From NCBI GenBank assembly GCA_035565975.1, contig DATMRT010000011.1, positions 1 through 40,948 on the forward strand: a stretch of DNA of 40,948 nucleotides, given 5' to 3'. The stretch's first letter is position 1. The number at the start of each line of letters is the position of its first letter. A program made the position numbers and the translations under genes. This stretch comes from Ga0077530 sp035565975 (lineage in GTDB: Bacteria; Pseudomonadota; Alphaproteobacteria; Rhizobiales; Hyphomicrobiaceae). This document shows positions 30,934-39,175 of this stretch, piece by piece. The notes under the pieces were generated by a model that ran no database searches, was not told the origin of the DNA, and was given only the letters and a program-made list of their open reading frames with translations.

Positions 30934-32535
30934 TCACTCCCACTCGATCGTGCCGGGCGGCTTCGAGGTGATGTCGTAGACGACGCGGTTGATGCCGCGC
31001 ACCTCGTTGATGATGCGTGTCGCCGCGCGGCCGAGGAAGGCCATGTCATAAGGGAAGAAATCCGCCGTCATGCCATCGACGGAGGTCACGGCACGCAGCG
31101 CGCAGACGTGGTCGTACGTGCGCCCGTCGCCCATCACGCCAACCGTGCGCACGGGCAGCAGCACCGCAAAGGCCTGCCAGATCTTGTCGTAAAGCCCCGC
31201 CTTGCGGATCTCGTCGAGATAGACGGCGTCCGCGTTGCGCAGGATGTCGAGCTTTTCGCGCGTAATCTCACCCGGAATGCGGATCGCGAGACCCGGCCCC
31301 GGGAAGGGATGCCGCCCGACGAAGGCTTCCGGCAATCCGAGTTCGCGACCGAGCGCGCGCACCTCATCCTTGAAGAGCTCGCGCAGCGGCTCGACCAGCT
31401 TGAGGTTCATGCGCTCCGGGAGACCGCCGACATTGTGATGCGACTTGATGGTGACCGACGGGCCGCCGGTGAACGACACGCTCTCGATGACATCGGGATA
31501 GAGCGTGCCCTGCGCGAGGAACTGGGCGCCGCCGATCTTCTTCGCCTCGGCCTCGAAGACCTCGATGAAGTGCTGGCCGATGATCTTGCGCTTCTGCTCG
31601 GGATCGCTGACGCCGGCAAGCGCGCCGAGAAAGCGGTCGGAGGCATCGACGTGCACGAGCGGGATGTTGTAGTGGCCGCGAAAGAGGCTCACGACCTCGT
31701 CGGCCTCGTTCAGGCGCATGAGGCCGTGGTCGACGAAGATGCACGTGAGCTGGTCACCGATCGCCTCGTGGATCAGCACGGCGGCGACGGCCGAGTCGAC
31801 ACCGCCCGAGAGCCCGCAGATCACGCGGCCCTTGCCGACCTGCGCCCGGATCTTCTCGATCTCGGCCGTGCGGAAGTGGCGCATGGTCCAGTCACCGGGG
31901 ATGCCGGCGATGTTGCGCACGAAGTTGGCGATGAGGCGTGCGCCGTCCGGCGTGTGCACGACCTCGGGGTGGAACATGGTCGTGTAGATGCGGCGGCGCT
32001 CGTCGGTCGCGATGGCGAACGGCGCATTCTCGCTGACGGCCTTGACCGTGAATCCTTCCGGCAGCCGCGTCACGCGATCGCCATGGCTCATCCAGACGGG
32101 ATAGCGCTTGCCGATCTCCCAGATGCCCTCGAAGAGCGCGCTCTTCTCCTTGATCTCGATGTCGGCACGGCCGAACTCCGCGGCATGCCCGCCCTCGACC
32201 TCGCCGCCGAGTTGGACCGCCGTCGTCTGCTGGCCGTAACAAATGGAGAGGATCGGCACACCGGCCTCGAACACCCCCGACGGCGCGCGCGGCGAGCCTG
32301 CGCCCGTCACCGAGGCCGGACCGCCCGAAAGGATGATGGCCTTCGGGTGCAGGCGGCTCAGCGCTTCTCCCGCCTTGTTGAACGGGACGATTTCGGAATA
32401 GACGCCTGCCTCGCGCACGCGGCGGGCAATGAGCTGCGTCACCTGCGAACCGAAATCGATGATCAGGACCGCATCGCCCAGGGATGCGCCAGGTGGCTTG
32501 GGCGGTACCGCGGGCGTCGCATCGGATGAGGGCAT
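30934..32535 (-). CDS. guaA: GMP synthase (glutamine-hydrolysing)
   Basis: The 533-residue enzyme makes GMP from XMP, ATP and glutamine. The class I glutamine amidotransferase domain (about 22-210) has the nucleophile C99 (SICYGQQ) with H189 and E191 (MFHPEVVHT). The ATP-pyrophosphatase domain follows, with the PP-loop LSGGVDSAV (242-250). The C-terminal dimerisation domain contains FVGRHPFPGPGLAIRIPGE and ends in the typical KPPGTIEWE. The start at 32535 keeps a short Pro-rich N-terminal extension not found in most relatives; an ATG at 32574 is also possible. The gene is convergent with the CBS-BON gene. Confidence 0.97.
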   Translation of the reverse strand: MPSSDATPAVPPKPPGASLGDAVLIIDFGSQVTQLIARRVREAGVYSEIVPFNKAGEALSRLHPKAIILSGGPASVTGAGSPRAPSGVFEAGVPILSICYGQQTTAVQLGGEVEGGHAAEFGRADIEIKEKSALFEGIWEIGKRYPVWMSHGDRVTRLPEGFTVKAVSENAPFAIATDERRRIYTTMFHPEVVHTPDGARLIANFVRNIAGIPGDWTMRHFRTAEIEKIRAQVGKGRVICGLSGGVDSAVAAVLIHEAIGDQLTCIFVDHGLMRLNEADEVVSLFRGHYNIPLVHVDASDRFLGALAGVSDPEQKRKIIGQHFIEVFEAEAKKIGGAQFLAQGTLYPDVIESVSFTGGPSVTIKSHHNVGGLPERMNLKLVEPLRELFKDEVRALGRELGLPEAFVGRHPFPGPGLAIRIPGEITREKLDILRNADAVYLDEIRKAGLYDKIWQAFAVLLPVRTVGVMGDGRTYDHVCALRAVTSVDGMTADFFPYDMAFLGRAATRIINEVRGINRVVYDITSKPPGTIEWE

Positions 32536-32669
32536 TGAGCAATCTCGGCGCTGGCGGGCAGGAATCGGTTGCATGTCCGTCCCGCCGATACAGCACCCGC
32601 CCGGTCAGGGGTCAAGAGACCCTTGACCGCGCCCCCTGCCCGGAAACCGGGCATCGCCGGCATCGCCGC

Positions 32670-32954
32670 CTATTTCGCGAAATTCTGCTTGAGCAAGCCG
32701 ATGATCGTCATCAATACGGCGCCGCCAACGCCGCCACCCGCGACCTGAGACACGATCGCCCCCAGATCGAGACCGCTCGCCCCCGCCGCGCCAATGCCGA
32801 GCAGCGCCTGTAGAATCTGCCCGCTAAGCCCACCGCCGACGAGACCAGCCAGCGAGTTGCCGAGAACACCCAGCGACTTTTCCTTCAGCGCGGCGCCTGC
32901 GATGTTGCCCCCGACCACACCGCTGATCAGCTGAATGAGAAGACTCAGATCCAT
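32670..32954 (-). CDS. Small Gly-rich hydrophobic protein, unknown
   Basis: The 94-residue product is mostly Gly/Ala/Leu with GxxxG-like patterns: LISGVVGGNIAGAALKEKSLGVLGNSLAGLVGGGLSGQILQALLGIGAAGASG and later VAGGGVGGAVLMTIIGLLKQ. It has no signal peptide and could be a small membrane protein with a glycine zipper. Similar short proteins occur in Bradyrhizobium-like genomes, always annotated hypothetical. GGAGG lies six bases before the ATG, so translation is likely. It lies 134 bases upstream of guaA on the same strand, but the gap argues against a shared operon. Confidence 0.65.
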   Translation of the reverse strand: MDLSLLIQLISGVVGGNIAGAALKEKSLGVLGNSLAGLVGGGLSGQILQALLGIGAAGASGLDLGAIVSQVAGGGVGGAVLMTIIGLLKQNFAK

Positions 32955-33291
32955 GGGACACCTCCGGTAGCAAATGCGTGCACGAGCCGTCGCCGGCACG
33001 CCAAATCCCAATATATCAGGATTCTCTGTACCAAGATGCTCCGCGACTGCCGTCCGCGGGGGTGACGCCAGCGGTCCGCCTGCTGCTGATCGGCAACAGA
33101 CGTCAACCAAGGCTTCATTCCGGAAATTGTGATCTCTCAGGGCACTGGGTAGTTTGAACCTTAGTGTCTATGTTTACGTCTTACTGGTGGGCCGTCGTGC
33201 TATGGCCCACCGGCAGGTGGCGCCGGACACAATCCGCTCGCCACAGTCGGACCCTGGATCCGTCTTCTAGTTTTGCGTTTGGAACTGTCCG
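32955..33291. other. Intergenic region with one hairpin
   Basis: These 337 bases between two divergent genes hold no gene I can support. A perfect 8-bp stem GGTGGGCC/GGCCCACC (33186-33193 with 33204-33211, loop of ten bases) lies about 80 bases before the PG-binding-like gene and may be a regulatory or transcript-end hairpin. The rest shows nothing. Confidence 0.4.
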
Positions 33292-34194
33292 ATGAGTAAA
33301 ACCACGAGCTTCGTGGTAGCGCTCGGTGCATTTGGCGCCCTGGCCTATCTGCTGAATCCGCTCCCGCCCGATGCACCATCGGCCGCCAGAGTGTCGACCG
33401 CCAGCCAAGCGACCGCCATAGCGCAGCCGGCGGTGCGGGAGAGCTCGGCGCCGGCCGCCGCGCGCCCTCCGGCACAGGATGCGACCGTCCGGCTCGTTCA
33501 GCAGATACAGACGGAGCTTTTGCGCCTCGGCTGCTACGCCGGTGCCGTTGACGGCCGCTGGACGCCTGAGACCCAGCAAGCCATGCACGTCCTCGGCGAG
33601 CGCGTGCGAGTCCTGCGGCCTGTGGAGACACCGGACTACATCATGCTCGCTCTGGCGCGCAGTCAGGCCAGCCACGTCTGCACGGCGAGTGACAGGGCAA
33701 CCGCGGCCGCCCGCCTGCCGGCTTCACGTATCGTCCCCTCCGCCGCCGCATTGGAGAAGGCCCAGCCTTCTCCCGGAGCCACCCGGGTGCCACGGTCCGC
33801 CGATCGCCGCATGGCTCCCGATACATCGCGCGTGCGCATGACCCGCCACGACGAGGACCGCAGGGGCGCACGCTCCGATATGCGCTCAGCCGAGCGGGCG
33901 GTTCCCGATCCCGCGGACGACCGCGCCGTGCTCCCTCGTGATGAGGGCGCGCTCGGCGAAAACCGCATGGGTCTCGGCGCGGCACAAGTCGATGCGCTCG
34001 GTGATGGTCTGGCCCCGCGCGACCCGACGGCACCGGCCGTACTTCGAGGCCCCGAACAGGCTCCACCCGTCATTGCCGAACTCACCCCGCCGCCTACGCT
34101 TCGACGCATCGAACGCGACGAGCGGCCTGTCGCAAGACCTCGGAACGACTGGAAGCGTACGATCTTCAGCAAGTTGAGAGAAAGCGGTCCCTAG
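33292..34194 (+). CDS. Exported protein with peptidoglycan-binding-like domain
   Basis: The 300-residue protein has a short hydrophobic N-terminus (FVVALGAFGALAYLLNPLP) likely to be a signal or anchor. Residues about 62-115 resemble the PG_binding_1 fold: VRLVQQIQTELLRLGCYAGAVDGRWTPETQQAMHVLGERV, where DGRWTPET-x-x-A replaces the usual DGxxGPxTxxAV motif. The rest (about 125-300) is a disordered, highly charged Arg/Asp/Pro-rich tail. There are two Cys (C83, C126 region), possibly paired. A GGA precedes the ATG. It may attach something to the cell wall; no partner is evident. Confidence 0.65.
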   Translation: MSKTTSFVVALGAFGALAYLLNPLPPDAPSAARVSTASQATAIAQPAVRESSAPAAARPPAQDATVRLVQQIQTELLRLGCYAGAVDGRWTPETQQAMHVLGERVRVLRPVETPDYIMLALARSQASHVCTASDRATAAARLPASRIVPSAAALEKAQPSPGATRVPRSADRRMAPDTSRVRMTRHDEDRRGARSDMRSAERAVPDPADDRAVLPRDEGALGENRMGLGAAQVDALGDGLAPRDPTAPAVLRGPEQAPPVIAELTPPPTLRRIERDERPVARPRNDWKRTIFSKLRESGP

Positions 34195-34264
34195 GGATAG
34201 GGCCGGGAAGCGCGTCCAAATCGCCGGACAAATGGCCGTTAATGGCGCAGTTTAATCAAATTGA

Positions 34265-34342
34265 TCCGCGGGCTTAGCGGATTTAGGTATCATTTCCATC
34301 CGTTTACCAATGCACGGACGATAGTGTTCCGCTAAAAGCGGA
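34265..34342. repeat. Two hairpins with the same TCCGC/GCGGA stem
   Basis: TCCGC-GGGCTTA-GCGGA (34265-34281; extended by A/T to a 6-bp stem) and TCCGC-TAAAA-GCGGA (34328-34342) lie 46 bases apart upstream of the short gene at 34373. The first could close the previous transcript; the second overlaps a GGAGGA just before a TTG. Their identical stems suggest a common binding protein or a duplicated element. Confidence 0.4.
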
Positions 34343-34372
34343 GGATTGCGAGAACAGGGGGCGGTTTCCACA

Positions 34373-34663
34373 ATGCGCCATTGGAGTCCCTGGGACGAAC
34401 AGCTGTTGCGCGTGCTCCGCGGGGAGTACCGTCACAATGCGCCCGAACTCACTTTTGCGAAGGGCGAAGAAGGCGGCGTCGCTGTCTTTCACGGGGCGGA
34501 CGAGGTCGGCCTCTGGGTCGCCGTAAGCCGTCACAGCTATAGTTACCTGCTCACAGACGGCACTCCGGCAACGGACGGCCCGTGCGACATCATGGATATC
34601 GTGCCCCTCAGCCGGGAGCTCTTCTCGGAATTTCTCGACGGCACGGATAGCGGTGCGATCTGA
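34373..34663 (+). CDS. Short hypothetical protein
   Basis: I do not recognise the family. The 96-residue product is acidic and globular-looking: HWSPWDEQLLRVLRGEYRHNAPELTFAKGEEGGVAVFHG, then VGLWVAVSRHSYSYLL, and a Pro/Asp-rich C-terminus with CDIMDIVPLSRELFSEFLDG. There is no signal peptide or membrane segment. The start could also be a TTG at 34346, nine codons upstream, just after GGAGGA; the ATG at 34373 has AGGGGG rather far upstream. The clean frame and plausible composition favour a real gene. It precedes ndk by 115 bases on the same strand. Confidence 0.6.
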   Translation: MRHWSPWDEQLLRVLRGEYRHNAPELTFAKGEEGGVAVFHGADEVGLWVAVSRHSYSYLLTDGTPATDGPCDIMDIVPLSRELFSEFLDGTDSGAI

Positions 34664-34778
34664 CTGGGCTCGACCGACCGCACGCAGTCCGTGCAGCCGG
34701 TCTTGTAGGCGTTGTGCAGCGCAGCTATAACCCGCGCCAGACCTCTTCCTGCAACATCGAGATCCTGGGAGCCGCCGC

Positions 34779-35201
34779 ATGGCGATCGAGCGCACGTTTT
34801 CCATCATCAAGCCGGACGCCACGGCACGTAACCTCACCGGCGCGATCAATGCCGTCATCGAGAAGGCAGGCCTGCGCATCGTTGCGCAGAAGCGCGTGCG
34901 CTGGACGAAGGCGCAGGCGGAGAAGTTCTACGAGGAACATGCGGCGCGCCCGTTCTACGGCGAGCTCTGCACGTTCATGACGTCCGGCCCGATCGTCGTG
35001 CAAGTGCTCGAGGGCGAGAACGCCATCGCGAAGTATCGCGAGGTCATGGGCGCGACCGACCCGGCCGAGGCCGCCGAGGGCACGATCCGCAAGCTCTTCG
35101 CCCGTTCGAAGGGCGAGAACTCGAGCCATGGTTCGGACAGCCCCGCTGCAGCTCAGCGCGAGATCGCCCTGAACTTCAAGCCGGAAGAGATCGTCGGCTG
35201 A
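34779..35201 (+). CDS. ndk: Nucleoside diphosphate kinase
   Basis: The 140-residue enzyme transfers the gamma phosphate between nucleoside tri- and diphosphates. The family signature NSSHGSDS (114-121) carries the phosphorylated H117. The N-terminal ERTFSIIKPDATARNLTGAI, FYEEHAARPFYGELCTFMTSGPIVVQVLEGENAI and the helix EGTIRKLFA are all characteristic; the length is normal. GGGAG precedes the ATG. A strong terminator follows at 35210-35234. It is cytoplasmic and a single-gene unit or the second gene after the short hypothetical. Confidence 0.97.
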   Translation: MAIERTFSIIKPDATARNLTGAINAVIEKAGLRIVAQKRVRWTKAQAEKFYEEHAARPFYGELCTFMTSGPIVVQVLEGENAIAKYREVMGATDPAEAAEGTIRKLFARSKGENSSHGSDSPAAAQREIALNFKPEEIVG

Positions 35202-35209
35202 AGACGACG

Positions 35210-35234
35210 AAAGGCCCGCCTCGGCGGGCCTTTT
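35210..35234 (+). terminator. Terminator of ndk, probably bidirectional
   Basis: AAAGGCCCGC (35210-35219) pairs with GCGGGCCTTT (35224-35233) around CTCG, with TTTT on the plus side and AAA on the other, so it can act in both directions. It lies between convergent ndk and the esterase gene and serves both. Confidence 0.9.
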
Positions 35235-35254
35235 CATTTCCGCGCGGCTTGCCG

Positions 35255-36199
35255 CTACGCGAAAGCCTTCCGCAACTCGGTCGCGATGTCGGCGACGGCC
35301 GTCTGCGAGTCTTTGATGATGCGGCCCATGGTCAGAAAGCCATGGATCTGGCCGTCGAAGCGCTTCACCTCGACAGGCACTTCAGCCTTCATCAGCGCGC
35401 GGGCGAATTCTTCGCCCTCGTCACGCAGCGGATCCATGGCCGCCGTAATGACGAAGGCCGGCGGCAGACCGGCAAGGCTCTTGGCGTGCAGCGGCGAGGC
35501 CCGCCAGTCCTTGGCGTCCTTCTCGCGGCTGTTGAGATAGAGGTCGACGAACCAATCCATGGTCGTGCGCGTCAGCGGCAACTGCTCGGCGAACTCCTCG
35601 TACGACGGATAGACGCTCGACATGTCCGCGGAAGGATAGATCAGCACCTGCAGCTTGAGGTTCGGGCCGCCGTTATCGCGCGCATGGAGCGCAACGACGG
35701 CACTCAGATTGCCCCCCGCACTGTCGCCGCCGACGGCGAGACGCGTGCGGTCGACGCCGAGGTCCGCGGCGTTGTCGTGGATCCATTGGGCGGCTGCGAT
35801 CGCATCGTCCGCCGCTGCCGGGAACTTGGCTTCCGGGGCCAGTCGGTAGTCGACGGCGACGACCGTGCACTCGGCTGCGTTGGCGATATCGCGGCACACG
35901 CCGTCATGACTGTCCAGATTGCCGAGCACCCATCCGCCGCCGTGGTAGTAGATGAGCGCAGGCTGCGGCTTGCTCGTATCCACCCCCTGCCCACGGTAAA
36001 GCCGCAGCGGTATCTCCCCCGCAGGCCCCGTAGCCGCAAGATCGCGCACTTCGCCGACGGGCGAGGGATCTGGCTGCAGGATCGCGCGGGAAGCCACGAA
36101 GATCTCGCGGGCTGCGACATGGCCGATGGTCGGATATGGCGGGCGCCCCGAGGCAATGATCAGCTCGACGACCTTGGCGGCATCAGGGTGAATGGTCAT
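35255..36199 (-). CDS. Alpha/beta hydrolase of the hormone-sensitive lipase type
   Basis: The 314-residue enzyme is an HSL-family (bacterial lipase/esterase) hydrolase. The oxyanion motif HGGGW is at 86-90. The nucleophile elbow is GGDSAGGN with S160. The acid is probably the Asp in TAAMDPLRDEG (about 254) and the base the His in GQIHGFL (about 284), both in family positions. DYRLAPEAKFPAAADDA is also typical. It acts on short-chain esters or amides in the cytoplasm; the substrate is unknown. GGGAG lies just before the ATG. It is convergent with ndk, sharing the terminator. Confidence 0.93.
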   Translation of the reverse strand: MTIHPDAAKVVELIIASGRPPYPTIGHVAAREIFVASRAILQPDPSPVGEVRDLAATGPAGEIPLRLYRGQGVDTSKPQPALIYYHGGGWVLGNLDSHDGVCRDIANAAECTVVAVDYRLAPEAKFPAAADDAIAAAQWIHDNAADLGVDRTRLAVGGDSAGGNLSAVVALHARDNGGPNLKLQVLIYPSADMSSVYPSYEEFAEQLPLTRTTMDWFVDLYLNSREKDAKDWRASPLHAKSLAGLPPAFVITAAMDPLRDEGEEFARALMKAEVPVEVKRFDGQIHGFLTMGRIIKDSQTAVADIATELRKAFA

Positions 36200-36254
36200 G
36201 GGCTCCCTCTCGCGTCTCGCAACGGTTCGGACAGGCTAGCCGCCAGACCATCCC

Positions 36255-37382
36255 TCAAGCAAGCCGCCGCCGGCGGCGCTCTTCCATGCCAGTTGCAGGG
36301 GGCAGCGGCTGTGGCAGCCGCCGATGAGGCCGGGGCGGGGAGTTGGCCCAGCCATAGGCGAACATGGTCATCAGTGCCGAAGCGGCGAAGCAGTAGACGC
36401 CCGGGAGCACCCGCGCTTCGATGTAGCCCGAGGAATTCATGTAGAAGATCATGAGCGCCAGCACCATGACGTCGGTCATGGAGTAGCGGCCGAGCCATTC
36501 CATGGTCGAGAGCGACTTCTGGCGAAAGGCATCCGAAAGGTTGGGCGAGAGGCAGAGCGTCAGCAGGTGGAGCAGCTTCAGGAACGGGAAGACCACCGAG
36601 AACATGCCGAGGACGGCGGCGAGGAAATACTCCTGCGTCCGGTAGAGGGCATAGATGATGCTCGCGATCGAGTGCTCGTTCGTCCACACGTAGATGGTCG
36701 TGAAGCGGATCGACGGCAGGATCACGCCGAGCGCGAAGCAGATCGCGGCCGTCAGGATGAACAGCGCGAGGAGGAAATTCCTGAGCGCGGAGCTTTCCCC
36801 GACACCGACAGCGAGGCGGGCGCGCTCGGCCCGCAATTGCTCGGCCCTGATCGGCGCCAGCGCGAACACGCTGAGCCACGCATAGGCGAGGATCATGAAC
36901 ACGACGGCCGCCGTAAAGAAGTAGACGCCGGAGAGGCTCCTTGCGTCGTAGATGCCCTGGCTCTTGAGGAAGAAGATCATCAGCGCCAGCACGAGCACAT
37001 CGTGCATGGACCACTTGCCGAGCCACTCGAGCGCGCGCAACCGCCTATACTGCCGCTGGAGCGCGTCGAGCGGCATGGTCGTCAGCATGACGAGATAGAG
37101 GATCTTGAAGACCGGCAGCACGATCGAGAACAGGAGCACGATCACGCCGAGGAAGATCTGATTGCGCTGGATGAGCGTCCACACCGTCGAGATGAGCGAG
37201 AACTCGGTCGAGAAGAAATAGAACTTCGTCAGCTTGATCGAGGGCAGGCTGATGCCGAGCGCGAGCGAGATGCTGGCGCCGATGATCGCGAGACTCAGGA
37301 GAAACCGCCGCCCGCCGAGCGCAAGCCGAGGCCGCGTGCTCGGCACCGTCGGCTGGGTGATGGGTTCGAGCGTCGTGGTCAT
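36255..37382 (-). CDS. Paraquat-inducible protein A (PqiA) family membrane protein
   Basis: The 375-residue inner-membrane protein has two homologous halves, each with about four helices. Half one carries LRALEWLGKWSMHDVLVLALMIFFLKSQGIYDARSLSGVYFF and half two STMEWLGRYSMTDVMVLALMIFYMNSSGYIEARVLPGVYCF, so the internal duplication is plain. The EWLG(K/R)(W/Y)SM(H/T)DV motif is the PqiA hallmark. The CxxC zinc motifs of E. coli PqiA are absent from both halves. No pqiB/MCE or pqiC gene is near, so its lipid-transport partner is unknown. GGAGG precedes the ATG. The C-terminal tail is Arg/Pro-rich. Confidence 0.9.
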   Translation of the reverse strand: MTTTLEPITQPTVPSTRPRLALGGRRFLLSLAIIGASISLALGISLPSIKLTKFYFFSTEFSLISTVWTLIQRNQIFLGVIVLLFSIVLPVFKILYLVMLTTMPLDALQRQYRRLRALEWLGKWSMHDVLVLALMIFFLKSQGIYDARSLSGVYFFTAAVVFMILAYAWLSVFALAPIRAEQLRAERARLAVGVGESSALRNFLLALFILTAAICFALGVILPSIRFTTIYVWTNEHSIASIIYALYRTQEYFLAAVLGMFSVVFPFLKLLHLLTLCLSPNLSDAFRQKSLSTMEWLGRYSMTDVMVLALMIFYMNSSGYIEARVLPGVYCFAASALMTMFAYGWANSPPRPHRRLPQPLPPATGMEERRRRRLA

Positions 37383-37429
37383 GCCGCTTCACCCTCCTGA
37401 CGCGCCCCTGTAGCCCGGACAAAGCAAAG

Positions 37430-37460
37430 CGCCGCCCGCGGACATTGTCAGCGGGCGGCG
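37430..37460 (-). terminator. Terminator after the glutaredoxin gene
   Basis: CGCCGCCCGC-type 10-bp arms (37430-37439 with 37451-37460) enclose an 11-base loop that can pair further. On the minus strand the stem is followed by a T-rich CTTTGCTTTG. It lies 35 bases after the grxD stop. Confidence 0.6.
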
Positions 37461-37494
37461 GCAAAATCACGATCGGAAGGGGCGCACGTCCGGC

Positions 37495-37836
37495 TCAGGC
37501 GACCGCCGTGTGCGTGACGCCCTTCTCCGCCAGCATCTCCTGCAGCTCGCCGGCCTGGAACATCTCGCGGATGATGTCGCAGCCGCCGACGAACTCACCC
37601 TTCACGTAAAGCTGCGGGATCGTCGGCCACTCGCTGAAGGACTTGATTCCCTCGCGGATACCCATGTCCTCGAGCACGTTGATGTCCTGATACTCGACCC
37701 CGAGGTACTGCAGGATCTGGGCGACCTGCCCGGAGAAGCCGCACTGCGGGAAGTTCTTGGTGCCCTTCATGAAAAGCACCACGTCGTTATTCGAGATCTG
37801 CTTGCGGATCCAGTCGTGGACTGCCTGCTCGCTCAT
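37495..37836 (-). CDS. grxD: Monothiol glutaredoxin, Grx4 family
   Basis: The 113-residue protein has the CGFS active site at 32-35 (NFPQCGFSGQVAQIL), the KGTKNFP glutathione-binding segment and the WPTIPQLYVKGEFVGGCDIIREM region. CGFS glutaredoxins bind [2Fe-2S] clusters with BolA proteins and help deliver iron-sulfur clusters. The usual neighbour bolA is in this window but 1.3 kb away (39176-39412), separated by two unrelated genes. GAGGA precedes the ATG. It is cytoplasmic. A terminator follows at 37430-37460. Confidence 0.96.
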   Translation of the reverse strand: MSEQAVHDWIRKQISNNDVVLFMKGTKNFPQCGFSGQVAQILQYLGVEYQDINVLEDMGIREGIKSFSEWPTIPQLYVKGEFVGGCDIIREMFQAGELQEMLAEKGVTHTAVA

Positions 37837-38033
37837 GGCTCATCCTCAAAGCTCGGTGCGCGGCGCCGGACCCCCGGCGCAGTTCGGCGCATAGCATAGA
37901 GATGGCCCCGGCGGGCGGCAAGTCAATGGTCGGCGCGTCCCATGGGCCACGCGGTGCGGAACTGCCCCTACATTCAGCCCGTTTCTCCAACGCCCCTCAC
38001 CCGGCCGAGTTGGGTTTTGCCACGGAGACAGCA

Positions 38034-38276
38034 ATGCAAACCGACAAGAAACGTAATGATCGCAAGAAGAAGCAGCACCAGGATGAGCGCATCGACGAGG
38101 CGATCCGGGAGACATTCCCCGCCAGCGATCCGACGGCTGCGGGCGAGCCAACGAGCACCGAGCCTCTCGGTCGCCCGGCGGATCGTAAGCCGGCCCCCAT
38201 CCGTCGGGAGGAAGTCGAAGCGGCGCGCAAAGGCAAAGGCCACGCCCAGAACGACAGCATCAAGCGGTCGAGCTGA
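38034..38276 (+). CDS. Small highly charged protein with ETFPASDP motif
   Basis: The 80-residue protein is dominated by Lys/Arg/Glu/Asp. After a basic head (KKRNDRKKKQHQDER) comes IDEAIRETFPASDPTAAGEP, a motif seen in short hypothetical proteins of Hyphomicrobiales and Burkholderiales. The tail is Pro/Arg/Lys-rich. It is predicted to be disordered and has no signal. GGAGA lies six bases upstream of the ATG. It is divergent from grxD and convergent with the isomerase-like gene. Function unknown. Confidence 0.65.
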   Translation: MQTDKKRNDRKKKQHQDERIDEAIRETFPASDPTAAGEPTSTEPLGRPADRKPAPIRREEVEAARKGKGHAQNDSIKRSS

Positions 38277-38300
38277 ACGCTTCGCCCACCGGCCTCGGCA

Positions 38301-39134
38301 TCATTTCCACCAGGGGGCCGTCACACCAAGCCGATCGAGAAGCGCGACGCAGGGCTCGAGGCTCGTGCGCGCCGCAGTCTCGGCATCCATGCGATGGAGC
38401 GCATCGCTGATCACCTCGACGCTGATCGTCGGGTTGGCGCCATAGTCCTTCAGGCGGCCTACGATGCTGGCGAAGTCGATGACGCCCTCGCCCGGCAGCA
38501 GTCGACCATGGCGCGATTCCTCGCGAACTTCCGGCCACGGCACGTCGCGCGCGTCTGAGAGTTGCAGCGTGTACCATTTCTCGGGCGGCACGGTGGCGAT
38601 GGCATCGTGCGGCGTGCCACCGCGCTGGAAATGCCACGTGTCGAAAATCAGGCCGCCGTTCGGGCGGGCCGCGCCGTTCACAATGTCCCAGGCAAGGACC
38701 ATGTCGCGGATCCCGCTGTGCGGAATGAACTCGAGCGCGACGAGCAGGCCCTTTTCCGCCGCACGATCGCACAGTGTACCGAAGCCCCGGATCATGTCGG
38801 GCAGCTTCTGGTTCTCCCACATGGCGCAGTTGAGCTGGCGCGGCTTGAAAAGGTCGGCCATGTGCCAGAACATCGGCTCATCGGCGTCCATACCGGCTTG
38901 ATGGCCGACACCGGGCAGCCACGTCGTCGCGAGGCCGATCTCTGTCACTTCGACCTTATTCTCGGCAAGCAGCTTGAGAATCGCTGCATCGTCGAGGCCT
39001 TGCTTCAGAGCACCGTTGTACTCCGAAGGCCGGATGCTGAGGCCGCGGTAGCCGGCGCGACTCGCACCCTTCACGCGCGCTTCGAACGTCACGTCAGGGC
39101 CGAGTGTCTGCGCATTGAGAATGAGATTGTGCAT
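38301..39134 (-). CDS. Sugar phosphate isomerase/epimerase-like TIM-barrel protein
   Basis: The 277-residue protein resembles the xylose-isomerase-like TIM barrel (AP_endonuc_2 group). It has SRAGYRGLSIRPSEYNGAL, VALEFIPHSGIRDMVLAWDIV, GLIFDTWHFQRGG and LPGEGVIDFASIVGRLKDYGANPTISVEVIS; the Glu, Asp and His in EFIP, DTWH and SVEV are the expected metal ligands. Specific substrate cannot be told. The start at 39134 is favoured over 39164. The gene separates grxD from bolA. Confidence 0.85.
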   Translation of the reverse strand: MHNLILNAQTLGPDVTFEARVKGASRAGYRGLSIRPSEYNGALKQGLDDAAILKLLAENKVEVTEIGLATTWLPGVGHQAGMDADEPMFWHMADLFKPRQLNCAMWENQKLPDMIRGFGTLCDRAAEKGLLVALEFIPHSGIRDMVLAWDIVNGAARPNGGLIFDTWHFQRGGTPHDAIATVPPEKWYTLQLSDARDVPWPEVREESRHGRLLPGEGVIDFASIVGRLKDYGANPTISVEVISDALHRMDAETAARTSLEPCVALLDRLGVTAPWWK

Positions 39135-39175
39135 GGTTCCTGCTTTTTCTTCGATCATTGGCACGCCGCGCGAAC

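Noticed and set aside
31108..32529. 473-codon plus-strand open frame
   Set aside because: It is exactly antisense to guaA, with Arg/Asp/Leu-rich composition typical of GC-rich shadow frames. guaA has all catalytic motifs.
35249..36454. 401-codon plus-strand open frame
   Set aside because: It is antisense to the HSL-type esterase, whose HGGGW and GDSAGG motifs are intact. No domain can be seen in the opposite frame.
36324..37400. 358-codon plus-strand open frame
   Set aside because: Antisense to the PqiA-like gene; it is a run of charged residues without any fold.
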